This document shows positions 16,460 to 27,126 of a stretch of DNA of 36,674 bases, in pieces; position 1 is the first letter of the stretch, and every line of letters begins with the position of its first letter. A program made the position numbers and the translations under genes. The stretch comes from an uncultured Prevotella sp. (lineage in GTDB: Bacteria; Bacteroidota; Bacteroidia; Bacteroidales; Bacteroidaceae), in assembly GCA_934229335.1 (NCBI GenBank), contig CAKQDQ010000014.1, positions 1 through 36,674 on the forward strand, in the 5' to 3' direction. Below the pieces are notes generated by a model, which saw nothing but the letters and a program-made list of their open reading frames with translations, made no database searches and had not been told where the DNA came from.

Positions 16460-17144
16460 CTCATTCTTTCAGTTCAAGAAGTTCACTGTGCACCAGGATC
16501 GATGTGCAATGAAAGTCGGCACTGATGGTGTTCTACTCGGTGCTTGTGCACAAGGAGGCGCAAGAATATTAGATATAGGTACAGGCACAGGACTGGTTGC
16601 AATGATGATGGCACAACGGTATCCTAACGCACTTATTACAGGGATTGACATTGACCACGATGCAACTCTACAAGCCTCACAGAACATTGAATCCTCACCA
16701 TACAAAGAACGTATTGTCATAAAGCATACAGACCTAAGCGATTTTACGTCAGAAGTGCTTTACGACAGCATAGTCTGCAATCCTCCTTTTTTTGAAAATT
16801 CACTAACATCTCCTGATGTTCAACGGACTGCTGCACGCCATTCTGCTTCTTTACCTTTTCATACCCTCCTTAACAGAATCGATGCATTTCTGAGCAATGA
16901 CGGCGTTTGTACTATCATTATACCTACGAATATATTAGGTAGAATAGAGGAAGAGTGCGCTTACAACAACCTTTTTATAAACAAAAGATTATTCATCAAA
17001 ACTGTTGAGAGAAAAGCTGCCAAGAGAGTTATACTGAGTATCAGCAAGCACATAGCTCCCACAAATACCACTACCAAATGTCTCATGACAGAAGGACATC
17101 GTAGCACATGGTACGAAGACATTTGCAAGAACTTTTACTTGTAA
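16452..17144 (+). CDS. trmN6: tRNA1(Val) A37 N6-methyltransferase (TrmN6/YfiC)
   Basis: The 230-aa SAM-dependent methyltransferase shows [20 protein letters not shown] (11-30), the family's N-terminal signature, the SAM loop DIGTGTG (41-47), the acidic strand-2 end IDID (65-68), and the N6-adenine motif NPPF (110-113). It should methylate N6 of A37 in tRNA(Val). It overlaps the uvrB stop by 8 bp. Related RNA/DNA N6-methyltransferases share these motifs, but the N-terminal phrase favours TrmN6. Confidence 0.9.
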   Translation: MANSFFQFKKFTVHQDRCAMKVGTDGVLLGACAQGGARILDIGTGTGLVAMMMAQRYPNALITGIDIDHDATLQASQNIESSPYKERIVIKHTDLSDFTSEVLYDSIVCNPPFFENSLTSPDVQRTAARHSASLPFHTLLNRIDAFLSNDGVCTIIIPTNILGRIEEECAYNNLFINKRLFIKTVERKAAKRVILSISKHIAPTNTTTKCLMTEGHRSTWYEDICKNFYL

Positions 17145-17223
17145 CTATTCTGTCCACCAGTAGAGACAACGAGCATCAACACTCCCGATGAGTCGCTATC
17201 CTATAAATTTTCTTCTGACAGCA

Positions 17224-19470
17224 TTAGAATGGCAACCCTACAGCAAAATGCAATGCATAATCACGAGAGAAGTTTGGATGCGTAATAGGGAAATGTTCCC
17301 GTGAAGTAGTATAGTTCGGATTAATAGCCTTCATACCCAGATCTAATCGAAGTATAAAATAATTAAAGTTTAACCGCAGTCCCATTCCATACGCTACAGC
17401 TATTTCGTCATAAAGTCCTCGCAACGTAAGCTGACCACCAGGCTGGTCAGGGTAATTGCGCAACGTCCATACATTACCTGCATCCAGGAATAAGGCACCT
17501 TGAAATTTCCAAAACAACTGTGAACGTAGTTCCGCGTTTAAGTCTATACGAAAATCTCCCGTCTGGTTTATAAAGTCAATACGTCCATCAGTACCTCTAT
17601 ACCTGCCAGGTCCTAATTCGCGTACGCTCCAACCTCTTACACTATTAGCCCCTCCCGCGAAGTATCTTTTTTCAAATGGAAGAATAGAACTGTTACCATA
17701 TGGAACAGCCACGCCACAACGTGCGTGAAGAGCTAAAGCATTACGATGATCAAGATTGATAAGACGTGTGTAATCCACATCTATCTTTGCATACTGTGCA
17801 AAAGCCACAAGTGCGAACTTATATTGCCCATCTTCATTTTTATCAAAATTGAAGACGCGTGCAGCCCCTGCCAGTGTATTACCAGCAGTTTCAACATTTA
17901 CCTTAAGGAAATTCTTTCCATCATTATATGTTACGCCCATACCCATTTTCATTATGAGCAAATTCTCATAGTTATAACGTAGTATAGCATTTCTGTTCTG
18001 CGAAGAATCAAGATAATCCCTTTTGAACGTATCGGATATCCATGGCATAGAAACATAATTGAGGTCTAAGAAATCGTATTGATAGCCTACTCTACCTGTT
18101 GAGTTCTGCCACCTGTAACGCCATGTCCCTGTGAAGACCCTTCTATGAAACTCTGGTCTATTCTGTCGGTTATAGCTCAACAGCAATTCTGTTTTAGCAT
18201 TGTGACGGCGTAAGAAATTACGTCCAATTCCTGGAATTATAAATTCAGGGAATGTAAGTTTCCCTTCAAAATTATATTCTGTAAAATTATCGTTTTGATA
18301 ACCTTCAAGTCCTTTGATTGCCTCAAACGCTCCTCGAGCCGACAGTGTAAAGGATTCACAACCTCCAAAAACATTTCTATTCTCATAAGTTAATGACAAT
18401 GCCGCTCCAAAGTCTCCTGCTGTATTTGTACCCTCAGGCTGGATCTGAAGACTATGCGTCTTTCTCATCACACACGAAATCTCGGCATTTACAGGTATAA
18501 ATGTGCCACTGTCTGTATATAAGCTATAGTCTGAAGTCTGTGGTACCAACCTGATATTCGTAGAACGTACCGCACCCAACCTTGCGAACTTTGAGTATGT
18601 TCTTTGAACACTACTTTCCTTATATATATATCCTTTACGCAGAATGGTATTGATATCAAGGGTCCTGTATCTTATAGGTTTCAGAGAGTCAGCGAAACGA
18701 TACGTAACACTATCTATTACAAATCTTGGATGGGGCTTCAAAGGGTCATTAGACCCACTTCTATACAGTCCCAGATTAAGAGTCACATCGGCATTACGTT
18801 CCTGTCGCGAACTATCGACATTAAAAGTTATTGCCTCTTTATTAAAATACAGATAGCCATTATCCGCCAACCAATTTGTTAAGCGGTTACGTTCTTCATA
18901 TAGCGCATTTACAGAAAACGGTTGTCCTGCCTTTAACCCTTTATCCCATACCTTATTTATCTGTAGCAGCGAATCTATAACAGAATCAGCTATATTGTAT
19001 GTAACTTTCCTTACAACATATCTATCACCCGAATTTATTTGATAACAAACCTTTACACGTTTATCCTTTATTTTCTCTTTAACTGTAACATCTGCATCAA
19101 GATAGCCAATGTTTTGCATTGCCTGCTTAAGACTTGTTACAGACTGTTCTGTCAATAATGGGTTATATATAACGGGAGCCTCTCCCCAGCTACGTAATAT
19201 TTTATTAATTCGCTTCGTAGAATCTTGTCCTGACATAGAATATATCCCCAATGGCACTTTCAAACAAGAAAACCATTTTGTGTTGGGCGATTGCTTTATA
19301 TACTGTGACAGAGAGCCTATGGATACATGGGGAGTCGTTGAAACTACAGTATTCTGAGTAAGCAACAGTTCATCATCACTAACATACTTAGCGCCGTTGC
19401 ATGAAAAGCAAAGCAAAACAGTAAAGAAACAAAATGCTGTATATATTGTATTTCGAATGTTTTTCGTCAT
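17224..19470 (-). CDS. tamL: TamA-like outer-membrane lipoprotein (TamL), first copy
   Basis: With the start at 19470 the protein has 748 aa and a lipoprotein signal ending LLCFSC (Cys24), typical of the Bacteroidota TamL form of TamA. POTRA-like domains follow (about 90-330: YNPLLTEQSVTSLKQAMQNI, GYLDADVTVKEKIKDKRVKV, NRLTNWLADNGYLYFNKE). Then comes an Omp85 beta-barrel with the lid-loop motif region RYFAGGANSVRGWSVRELGP, LFLDAGNVW and a C-terminal ALHFAVGLPF ending in Phe. The ATG at 19488 is rejected because it lies upstream of and within the promoter. The gene is divergent from tamB, with which Omp85 proteins of this type work to place envelope material in the outer membrane. A second copy follows tamB. 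Confidence 0.88.
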   Translation of the reverse strand: MTKNIRNTIYTAFCFFTVLLCFSCNGAKYVSDDELLLTQNTVVSTTPHVSIGSLSQYIKQSPNTKWFSCLKVPLGIYSMSGQDSTKRINKILRSWGEAPVIYNPLLTEQSVTSLKQAMQNIGYLDADVTVKEKIKDKRVKVCYQINSGDRYVVRKVTYNIADSVIDSLLQINKVWDKGLKAGQPFSVNALYEERNRLTNWLADNGYLYFNKEAITFNVDSSRQERNADVTLNLGLYRSGSNDPLKPHPRFVIDSVTYRFADSLKPIRYRTLDINTILRKGYIYKESSVQRTYSKFARLGAVRSTNIRLVPQTSDYSLYTDSGTFIPVNAEISCVMRKTHSLQIQPEGTNTAGDFGAALSLTYENRNVFGGCESFTLSARGAFEAIKGLEGYQNDNFTEYNFEGKLTFPEFIIPGIGRNFLRRHNAKTELLLSYNRQNRPEFHRRVFTGTWRYRWQNSTGRVGYQYDFLDLNYVSMPWISDTFKRDYLDSSQNRNAILRYNYENLLIMKMGMGVTYNDGKNFLKVNVETAGNTLAGAARVFNFDKNEDGQYKFALVAFAQYAKIDVDYTRLINLDHRNALALHARCGVAVPYGNSSILPFEKRYFAGGANSVRGWSVRELGPGRYRGTDGRIDFINQTGDFRIDLNAELRSQLFWKFQGALFLDAGNVWTLRNYPDQPGGQLTLRGLYDEIAVAYGMGLRLNFNYFILRLDLGMKAINPNYTTSREHFPITHPNFSRDYALHFAVGLPF

Positions 19471-19477
19471 AGTGGGA

Positions 19478-19485
19478 CAAAGGTA
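19478..19485 (-). promoter_or_regulatory. -7 promoter box only 7 nt before the tamL start
   Basis: The minus strand reads TACCTTTG, then seven bases, then the ATG at 19470. A transcript starting at the usual distance would have almost no leader. The -33 region is only TTTTC-like. The box overlaps the alternative upstream ATG at 19488, which excludes it as a start. Confidence 0.55.
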
Positions 19486-19517
19486 CAAAAAAATTTTATA
19501 ATCTGAAAATAAATTCG

Positions 19518-19525
19518 TAAATTTG
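19518..19525 (+). promoter_or_regulatory. -7 promoter box for tamB
   Basis: TAAATTTG matches the -7 consensus and points towards tamB (ATG 19648), leaving a leader of about 115-120 nt. The -33 region is only T-rich. It lies 33 bp from the minus-strand box of tamL, forming a divergent promoter region. Confidence 0.45.
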
Positions 19526-19647
19526 CAATCGATGTATATAAAAGCTTATACAGAGATAACGTAGCAATATTGTTACCCCTTATACTGTAAAGGTTGACAA
19601 TATGCTATTTTCCTTAATACCATATAACTTAGATACATTATAGAGAT

Positions 19648-22600
19648 ATGTCAAGGAATGTTAAAATATGGCTTACAACCCTTATAAGTCCATTTGTCGT
19701 AATACTTCTCATAGCGTTAGCTTTATATATGCCACCAGTTCAAAACTGGGCTGTTGGTATTGCCAGTAAGAGTGCATCGGAAGCAACAGGAATGGACATT
19801 TCTGTTGGTTATGTACGTCTTGCTTTTCCTCTTAACCTTAGTTTAGAGGAAGTGAAGGTACTTAAACAAGACAGTATTCTACCACAAAGAAAAGATACTA
19901 TAGCATATATCAACAGAGCCATAGCCAGCATTCAGGTAACGCCTTTACTGCAAGAACATTTACGTATCAATGTTCTTGAGATTGCAGGCATAAAGATACA
20001 CACCGCAGATTTTATCCCACAGGCACGTGTATGCGGTAGTATTGGCAGAATAGCCGTTATAGGCGATAATCCTATCGCTTCTGTTATATTACCTGAAAGT
20101 TTTGCAATCGTTAAACGATTCACTATGGATGATGCGCATCTTGACGTAGCTCTAAACGACTCGGTTCCGGAAGATACGACAACATCAGAAAACGTATGGC
20201 GCATACATCTACAAGAACTAAAAATCACCAATAGCGACTTATTACTTCACACTTCAGGTGACACACTTCGCATTGGAACACAGCTAAAAGACCTAACGCT
20301 TAATGATGGAGTCATTGATTTGAAAAGAGGACTCTATCAGGTAGGAAGGATTGTAGCTAAGAATAATTCTGTGCAATACGATAATAGTGCAGAACCATAC
20401 TCTACTACCAAAAAACTTGATTTTAACCACTTGTTTATTGATAACATTAATGCTCAGATAGATTCTATTAGCTATAATACAACGAATACATCTTTAAGTA
20501 TCAAGAAATTATCATTTAAGGAAAGAAGCGGCTTTGTTATATCGGCAGCAAACGCTGATGTAGCCATGGATTCTACACTTATTAAGTTGGGATGCAATAT
20601 TAAAACAGCGTCAAGCCACATTGCCATACAACTTGACATGAACTTAAATTCATTTAATTCAACGCCCAACAAACAAAAAGGTACAACCAAAGCACGCATA
20701 TACGCATCTGTAAGCAAACAAGATATAGATTTACTATTGAATGCTATAGGTATGGATGAATATAGCAATCTCCTTCCTAATTATCCTATATCAATTACCG
20801 GAATAGCTGAAGGCAACTATGAAGAGCTGCACATACCGACTTTTTCTATTAACTTACCCACAGCTTTCACGGTTAATGCTAATGGAAAAGCAAATGGCTT
20901 TATGTCATTAGCCAACAACATATACAGTCCGGCTTTCAGCGCAAGCCTACACACAGACATACGAACACAAAATGTCAACCCTATAATTTCTCGCTTCACT
21001 CCAACAATAAAGGTTCCTGCTATGCACGCAGTAGGTGACTTAAACATTAAAGGGGCGGACTACTTGTTCTCCTTAAACGCAACAGAAGGCAGAGGACAGA
21101 TTGCTGCAAAGGGAGAAATAAACCTTGGCAATATGTTTTATAAAGCGTCTGTATATTCACGCAGTCTGAATATAGGCCATTTCTATGCTGGTGCTGGCAT
21201 CGGTACTTTTACTGGCAACGCAAAAATAGAAGGACAGGGTACAGACGTACTTTCTACCCGAACATGGATTAAATCTGAAGCACAGATAGATAGGCTAAAC
21301 TATGATAAGTATAATCTAAACAACATTAAAGCGAATCTAACATTAAAAGGCGGTAGAGCCTACGCAAGCCTTAATGCTCATAACGAGCTTATAGACGGCA
21401 AGATAGACATTGACGCTCTTGTAAATACTAAACGCCTCGACGCTACATTTATGACAGAATTGGCTTATGCTGACTTGTGTAAACTGAAGCTTGTAGACAA
21501 GCCTTTGAAGGTCTCCGTATGCACCCACCTTGACGTTATGTCAGATTTCAAGAACACCCATACTCTTCAGGGTACCTGTGGCGATATTACTATTACCGAC
21601 TCAGCCAAGACATATAGACCAGACGACATAACAGTTGACTGTCACACGGATATGGACACTACGATAGCTAAGGTCTACTGTGGAGATTTCATATTCAGAT
21701 TAAACGCCCAGAATAATTATAAGAAACTATTAAATGCTTCTGACAAACTAAATAAAGAAATAAAAAAACAATTTGCAGAAAGGACCATAGACCAAACTAT
21801 GCTTCGTGAGGCACTACCAAGACTATCGGTTTCACTTCATAGTTCTAAAGAAAATCCAATATACCGTTTCATAAAATATTATGAGGTAGACTATGACGAA
21901 GTAGATGCTACCATTACCACCTCACGTGAAGATGGCATAAATGCTAACCTCTTGGTGAAGGGATTTGCCTCAAGCGGATATAAGTTAGACACCGTAGCCT
22001 TAAACATAAATAGCACTAACACTCCTTACGCCATAGTATATTCTGGTTATGTACATAACGTCGCTCCTAACGATTACATATTCAAAGTAGATTACAACGG
22101 AGAAGTACTGGAACACGGTATATCTCTTAACAATTCATTTTATGACGAGAATAATGAATTAGGACTAAAACTGGGCTTTGATGCCACAATGGTAGAAGAC
22201 GGCATCAAGCTTCATCTCACGCCTGATAACCCTGTCATTGGTTATGAATCCTTTAAGCTAAAGGACGACAACTATATACTGTTGGGGCATAACAACCGTG
22301 TCTTTGCCGATGTAGACATGATATCAAAAGGAGGAACAGGTATCACGCTATATAGTACTTCTAACGAAGAGAATACTGATGCGCTACAGGACATCACTCT
22401 CTCCATAACGAAATTAGACATTAAAAGACTTCTATCAGCAATACCTTACGCACCAAACGTGAGCGGATTACTCGATGGTGACGTACATTTCATCCAAGAT
22501 AATGATGAAAGCTTCTCTATCTCTTCAAGTCTCAACACACATGATCTGATATACGAAAACTGTCCGATTGGTAACCTCGGTACTGACATAGTATATATGC

Positions 22601-24321
22601 CAAAGGAGAACGACGAGCATTATGTAGACGGAGTAATGACACTTGACGGCAACGAAATCGGAACAGTAAAAGGAACATACAACTTCAACACCTCAAACAC
22701 CAATGCGGACATAACTCTTGAGAAGTTTCCTCTGAGCATGATTAACGGATTTATTCCTGAAAGAATCATTGGTCTGGAAGGCTATACCGAGGGCGTGTTA
22801 ACTATACGTGGAAACACCTCTAATCCCAATGTCAATGGCGAACTCTACGTAGAGTCTGCCAGCTTAATTAGTATACCTTACGGAATAAAGATGAGGTTTG
22901 ACGATGACCCTATACGTATTGTTGACTCAAAACTGTTGTTTGAGAACTTCCAGATGTACGCTAACAATAACAAGCCTCTCACTTCTTATGGTGAATTAGA
23001 CTTTAGCGACACCAACCATTTACGTTTGAATCTGCTGATGAGAGCAGAAAACTTCCTTTTAATAGATTCTAAAGAGACTGGGCGTTCTGAGGCATACGGT
23101 AAAGCTTATGTCAACTTCTTAGCATCAATAAAAGGAGAAATTGACAGACTACAGGTTAGAGGAAAGCTTGACGTGCTACCTACAACCAACATATTCTACA
23201 TACTGCGTGACTCGCCACTGTCAAATGACAACAGAATGAAGGAATTGGTACAGTTCACTGACCTGCACTCTGACGATTCCATAGAGATACAGCGTCCACA
23301 AGTAGAGGGGTTGAACGTGAACTTTAATGTTAACGTTATGAATGGCTCACACGTAAAATGTTGGCTCAACGACGCAAGAAGCAACTACCTTGACATTATA
23401 GGCGAGGGTACCTTACAGATGAAGTATGCCAACGATGAAATGACATTGACAGGTAGATATACCATTAATGAGGGTGAGATAAAATACTCTCTTCCAGTTA
23501 TTCCGCTAAAGACTTTTGTCATATCAAACGGCAGCTATATAGAGTTTTCTGGTGACATGATGAACCCCAAACTAAATATAACCGCGAAAGAGACTAAGAA
23601 AGCATCTGTTAACATTAATGGAGCTGAAAGAATGGTTACATTCAATACTGGTATCGTTCTATCTAAGACTCTGAATGACATGGGGTTGGAGTTCATAATA
23701 GAAGCACCTGAAGACAACACGGTAAGTGACGAGCTTAACATGAAGTCAAAAGAGGAGAGGGGCAAATTAGCTGTCACTATGCTTACTACAGGTATGTATT
23801 TATCTGATGGTAACACCTCGTCGTTCTCTATGAACTCAGCACTAAACTCTTTCTTACAGTCGGAGATAAACAGTATTGCAGGCTCAGCCCTAAAGACGCT
23901 TGATGTATCTTTCGGCATGGACAACTCTACAGAAGAAGACGGTACAATGCATACAAACTACAGCTTCAAATTCGCCAAGAGATTTTGGAACAACAGATTG
24001 TCAATCTCTGTCGGTGGAAAGCTGTCCACAGGGCCAGATGTTTCAGGGCAGAATAAGTCGTTCTTTGACAATGTTGAGGTACAGTACAGAATGTCTGACA
24101 TATCTAACAAATACCTAAACCTGTTCTATAACAGGTCAGTATACGACTTCCTCGAAGGATATGTAGGGCAATATGGCGGAGGTTTCCTGTGGAAGAAAAA
24201 GGTTAACAGTCTAAAGGAAATTTTCAAACCTTCTGCACAAGAGTTACAATTTAATCCAAAAACAACAAAGAAAGAAAATCTCAACACTCAAAAAGATTCC
24301 ATAAAGGGTGGGACTAAGTAA
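19648..24321 (+). CDS. tamB: TamB/AsmA-like envelope protein
   Basis: The 1557-aa protein has one N-terminal signal-anchor helix (about 8-29, ISPFVVILLIALALYMPPVQ), then GIASKSASEATGMDISVGYV, the usual AsmA/TamB start. A very long beta-rich body follows, rich in Asn, Asp and Thr, which in the family forms a hydrophobic groove across the periplasm. The C-terminal TamB (DUF490) domain covers about 1150-1500, with IRGNTSNPNVNGELYVESAS, KGEIDRLQVRGKLDVLPTTN, GRYTINEGEIKYSLPVIPLK and SVGGKLSTG. The family moves phospholipids or helps insert outer-membrane proteins together with an Omp85 partner. It is 75 bp before a second tamL and divergent from the first. Confidence 0.93.
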   Translation: MSRNVKIWLTTLISPFVVILLIALALYMPPVQNWAVGIASKSASEATGMDISVGYVRLAFPLNLSLEEVKVLKQDSILPQRKDTIAYINRAIASIQVTPLLQEHLRINVLEIAGIKIHTADFIPQARVCGSIGRIAVIGDNPIASVILPESFAIVKRFTMDDAHLDVALNDSVPEDTTTSENVWRIHLQELKITNSDLLLHTSGDTLRIGTQLKDLTLNDGVIDLKRGLYQVGRIVAKNNSVQYDNSAEPYSTTKKLDFNHLFIDNINAQIDSISYNTTNTSLSIKKLSFKERSGFVISAANADVAMDSTLIKLGCNIKTASSHIAIQLDMNLNSFNSTPNKQKGTTKARIYASVSKQDIDLLLNAIGMDEYSNLLPNYPISITGIAEGNYEELHIPTFSINLPTAFTVNANGKANGFMSLANNIYSPAFSASLHTDIRTQNVNPIISRFTPTIKVPAMHAVGDLNIKGADYLFSLNATEGRGQIAAKGEINLGNMFYKASVYSRSLNIGHFYAGAGIGTFTGNAKIEGQGTDVLSTRTWIKSEAQIDRLNYDKYNLNNIKANLTLKGGRAYASLNAHNELIDGKIDIDALVNTKRLDATFMTELAYADLCKLKLVDKPLKVSVCTHLDVMSDFKNTHTLQGTCGDITITDSAKTYRPDDITVDCHTDMDTTIAKVYCGDFIFRLNAQNNYKKLLNASDKLNKEIKKQFAERTIDQTMLREALPRLSVSLHSSKENPIYRFIKYYEVDYDEVDATITTSREDGINANLLVKGFASSGYKLDTVALNINSTNTPYAIVYSGYVHNVAPNDYIFKVDYNGEVLEHGISLNNSFYDENNELGLKLGFDATMVEDGIKLHLTPDNPVIGYESFKLKDDNYILLGHNNRVFADVDMISKGGTGITLYSTSNEENTDALQDITLSITKLDIKRLLSAIPYAPNVSGLLDGDVHFIQDNDESFSISSSLNTHDLIYENCPIGNLGTDIVYMPKENDEHYVDGVMTLDGNEIGTVKGTYNFNTSNTNADITLEKFPLSMINGFIPERIIGLEGYTEGVLTIRGNTSNPNVNGELYVESASLISIPYGIKMRFDDDPIRIVDSKLLFENFQMYANNNKPLTSYGELDFSDTNHLRLNLLMRAENFLLIDSKETGRSEAYGKAYVNFLASIKGEIDRLQVRGKLDVLPTTNIFYILRDSPLSNDNRMKELVQFTDLHSDDSIEIQRPQVEGLNVNFNVNVMNGSHVKCWLNDARSNYLDIIGEGTLQMKYANDEMTLTGRYTINEGEIKYSLPVIPLKTFVISNGSYIEFSGDMMNPKLNITAKETKKASVNINGAERMVTFNTGIVLSKTLNDMGLEFIIEAPEDNTVSDELNMKSKEERGKLAVTMLTTGMYLSDGNTSSFSMNSALNSFLQSEINSIAGSALKTLDVSFGMDNSTEEDGTMHTNYSFKFAKRFWNNRLSISVGGKLSTGPDVSGQNKSFFDNVEVQYRMSDISNKYLNLFYNRSVYDFLEGYVGQYGGGFLWKKKVNSLKEIFKPSAQELQFNPKTTKKENLNTQKDSIKGGTK

Positions 24322-24396
24322 ATCATTAATGTCAATTCGTTATACATGACAGTTATTTTCATGTTCAAAGTACAACCTCATAATAACGTATAGTTT

Positions 24397-26844
24397 ATGA
24401 AAATAAATAGCAATGCTTTGAGATACAGCATATATTTTCTCGCAACCACAGTATGCCTTTTGCTTGCAGGTTGTTCTACCACATCCTCACTAAAGGATGG
24501 AGAGCAACTGTATACGGGTTTGTTGCCTATAGAATACACAAACTATGAGGCTTCTGACCACCAGACAGCAACGCAAGAGGAATTAGAGGCAGCTTTAGCA
24601 ACAGCTCCTAACGGCGCCCTATTTGGGTCAAGTTACTACAGAACACCATTTCCCTACGCCTTGTGGATATGGAACTCATGTTCTAACAGTCATGGCGTTA
24701 TAAAGAAATGGCTTAATAAAACATTCGGTAAGGCTCCTGTGCTAATGAATAATGTTAACCCCTCTCTGCGCACATCCATCGCCAAGAACATACTGCAAAA
24801 CAATGGATATTTCAATGGGAACGTCACTTACAGCATAAAAGAAGGGAAACCAGAAAGAACCAAAAGTGACAGTATCAAGCTGCCAAGAACAGCCAAAATA
24901 AAGTATCGAGTAGACTATGGTCACCTATATACACTTGACACTATAACACGCACAAACTTCCTTATGCATATGGATACCGTGTTAGAGAATAACCACACTA
25001 CCCTACTTCATCAAGGAGAACCCTTCTCTGTAGAAAATCTTGATGCAGAACGAAACCGTATTTACGATGTACTGCGTAATAGAGGATATTATTACTACCA
25101 AAAGTCATACACTACGTTCCTTGCTGATACACTTTCAAAACCTGGATCTGTCCAGCTACAAGTACGTATGCTCGACTCTCTACCAGACTATGCTACCCAT
25201 AAGTGGATTATAGGAAAAACAACGGTACAGATAAGGAGGCAAGCTATGGAAAGCCTCACTGACAGTATTCACCGTAGATATTTAACGATACGCTTCGCTG
25301 GTAAAAAATCTCCTTTGCGACCAGGCATAGTGTTAGCCGCTAACAAACTGCGACCTGGCGAGTTATTTTCTGAAGACAAATACGAAGAATCTATCAACAA
25401 ACTGAGTTCGCTCGGAATATTCTCCAGCACAGACATCTCCTTTACTCCACAAAAGAACTCTGATGGAACTATCAAGGAAGTACATGACAGCATTATAAAA
25501 AAATACGGTGCACAGAGAACTGGTGCTGGCATACTGGACATGACGATTAATACTACTCTTGACAAACCCTACGATGTTACTTTTACCGCAACAGGAAAAG
25601 GCAAGACTAATGGACGTGTAGGTCCTGGAATAACATTAGGCCTGTCTAAAAGAAATGCTTTTAGGGGTGGCGAACTACTTATGGGAGAAGTTGGCGCAAA
25701 CTATGAATTTCAGTCTGGCGGCAGCAGTAACGCAGAGAGCAGCTATGACTTTACCACCTCCTTGTCGCTCATTATGCCACGATTACTTGCACCGAGCTTT
25801 ATGTTGCCTCAACGTAAAAGATGGTACGTTACGCCATCTACTTCTATAAGCCTGGCTGGTGAGAAAATAAAACGAGCTGGTTTCTTCACGCGTAACATAC
25901 TGTCGTTTGATTATACATATACGTTCCAACCATCGGCATCTTCTGTTCATGTGTTCACACCGTTTTCTTTAATATATGGTAAAACAACGGACCAAACGTT
26001 AGACTACATACAGAAGTTAGGAGAATCTATCACATCTCTCATTTCTACAGCTGATGAGCTTACGCCAAGAATGCGCTATAAGTATACCTACTCATCTCAA
26101 CGCAGTAATCGTAACCCTATATATTGGGAAACAACTGTAACAGAAGCTGGCAACATTCTGAATCTGGTAAACGCTGCACTGGGACACAACTGGAACACCA
26201 AGAACAAGAAATTGTTAGAGACACCATATTCACAATTTGTCAAAATTGAGACTGACATCAGTAAGACATGGAGGATGAAAGAAAAGAGCGACCTCATTGC
26301 TCACTTCTATGGTGGAGCCATATTTTGTTATGGCAACTCCACTACATCCCCATATTCAGAACAGTTTTTCATTGGTGGTGCTAACGATTTACGTGGTTTT
26401 ACAATGCGTGGTATCGGACCTGGCAATATACATTTTGAGGATAAAGACATGGCATATGTTTACCATAATGGAGACTTAAAACTCCTCTTCAATCTTGAAT
26501 ATCGCCCACATTTATTTGGTTCTCTATATGGTGCACTTTTTCTTGATGCAGGAAACGTGTGGTACATGAATAAATCAAGAAGAGAAGCACTGGATGTTAT
26601 ATATAACATTAATACGAAAGAGTATCCTGCATCAACTCCTCGCGAGTATGGTTCTACCAAGAAAGTTGATATAGGAATAGATATTGGTTGCGGAATAAGA
26701 TACGACCTTGACTTCTTTGTGTTAAGACTTGACTGGGGACTCGCACTACACACCCCATACAAAACTGGTGTTAACGGTTTCTTTAATATACCAAAATTCA
26801 AGGACGCTCAATGTATCAACTTCGCAATAGGTTATCCATTCTAA
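24397..26844 (+). CDS. tamL: TamA-like outer-membrane lipoprotein (TamL), second copy
   Basis: The 815-aa protein has a lipoprotein signal ending CLLLAGC (Cys26). After an N-terminal part with YYRTPFPYALWIWNSC and VIKKWLNKTFGKAPVL come POTRA-like repeats (SLRTSIAKNILQNNGYFNGN, NLDAERNRIYDVLRNRGYYY, DKYEESINKLSSLGIFSSTD). The Omp85 barrel shows FFIGGANDLRGFTMRGIGPG, LFLDAGNVW and the terminal CINFAIGYPF. It is the usual tamB partner in Bacteroidota and follows tamB by 75 bp in one operon. It shares architecture and several motifs with the minus-strand copy at 17224-19470 but differs clearly in sequence and is 67 residues longer, so the duplication is old. Confidence 0.9.
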   Translation: MKINSNALRYSIYFLATTVCLLLAGCSTTSSLKDGEQLYTGLLPIEYTNYEASDHQTATQEELEAALATAPNGALFGSSYYRTPFPYALWIWNSCSNSHGVIKKWLNKTFGKAPVLMNNVNPSLRTSIAKNILQNNGYFNGNVTYSIKEGKPERTKSDSIKLPRTAKIKYRVDYGHLYTLDTITRTNFLMHMDTVLENNHTTLLHQGEPFSVENLDAERNRIYDVLRNRGYYYYQKSYTTFLADTLSKPGSVQLQVRMLDSLPDYATHKWIIGKTTVQIRRQAMESLTDSIHRRYLTIRFAGKKSPLRPGIVLAANKLRPGELFSEDKYEESINKLSSLGIFSSTDISFTPQKNSDGTIKEVHDSIIKKYGAQRTGAGILDMTINTTLDKPYDVTFTATGKGKTNGRVGPGITLGLSKRNAFRGGELLMGEVGANYEFQSGGSSNAESSYDFTTSLSLIMPRLLAPSFMLPQRKRWYVTPSTSISLAGEKIKRAGFFTRNILSFDYTYTFQPSASSVHVFTPFSLIYGKTTDQTLDYIQKLGESITSLISTADELTPRMRYKYTYSSQRSNRNPIYWETTVTEAGNILNLVNAALGHNWNTKNKKLLETPYSQFVKIETDISKTWRMKEKSDLIAHFYGGAIFCYGNSTTSPYSEQFFIGGANDLRGFTMRGIGPGNIHFEDKDMAYVYHNGDLKLLFNLEYRPHLFGSLYGALFLDAGNVWYMNKSRREALDVIYNINTKEYPASTPREYGSTKKVDIGIDIGCGIRYDLDFFVLRLDWGLALHTPYKTGVNGFFNIPKFKDAQCINFAIGYPF

Positions 26845-26877
26845 AGGACGACATGACAAAGCTTAGTTACAGTATAG

Positions 26878-26908
26878 GGTGGCTCTATAAATTAGCTTTG
26901 TTATATTT
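26878..26908. repeat. Short palindromic element, copy 1 (before carB)
   Basis: Left arm GGTGGCTCTATAAA (26878-26891) is followed by the core TTAGCTTTGTTATA (26892-26905) and a decayed right arm starting TTT. Positions 26884-26908 are identical to 30683-30707 downstream of carB. The core contains TAGCTTTG, which fits the -7 promoter consensus. Confidence 0.7.
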
Positions 26909-27072
26909 CGAGGCTATTTTCGAGTTTAAAGTGCAAGTGAGCAAAGAAGTTATGCCGTGCATAACGACTGAACGAACTTGCTCTTTGAACCGAAAAGAGA
27001 CCGAAAGATAACAAAACGTTATCATATTACATAAGTTTCAACTTACGGCGGTAATTTATAGAATCGCCCTAT

Positions 27073-27108
27073 AGGGTGACAGGATTTCGCTTCTTGTCAC
27101 CCTAATTT
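27073..27108 (+). terminator. Terminator hairpin downstream of tamL
   Basis: AGGGTGACA at 27073-27081 pairs perfectly with TGTCACCCT at 27095-27103, loop 13 nt, followed by AATTTTA. It lies about 230 bp past the tamL stop. Confidence 0.6.
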
Positions 27109-27126
27109 TATGAGGCAGATGTAAAA

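Noticed and set aside
26811..27011. 66-codon frame after tamL
   Set aside because: It overlaps the tamL end in another frame and runs through a palindromic repeat; no protein features are visible.
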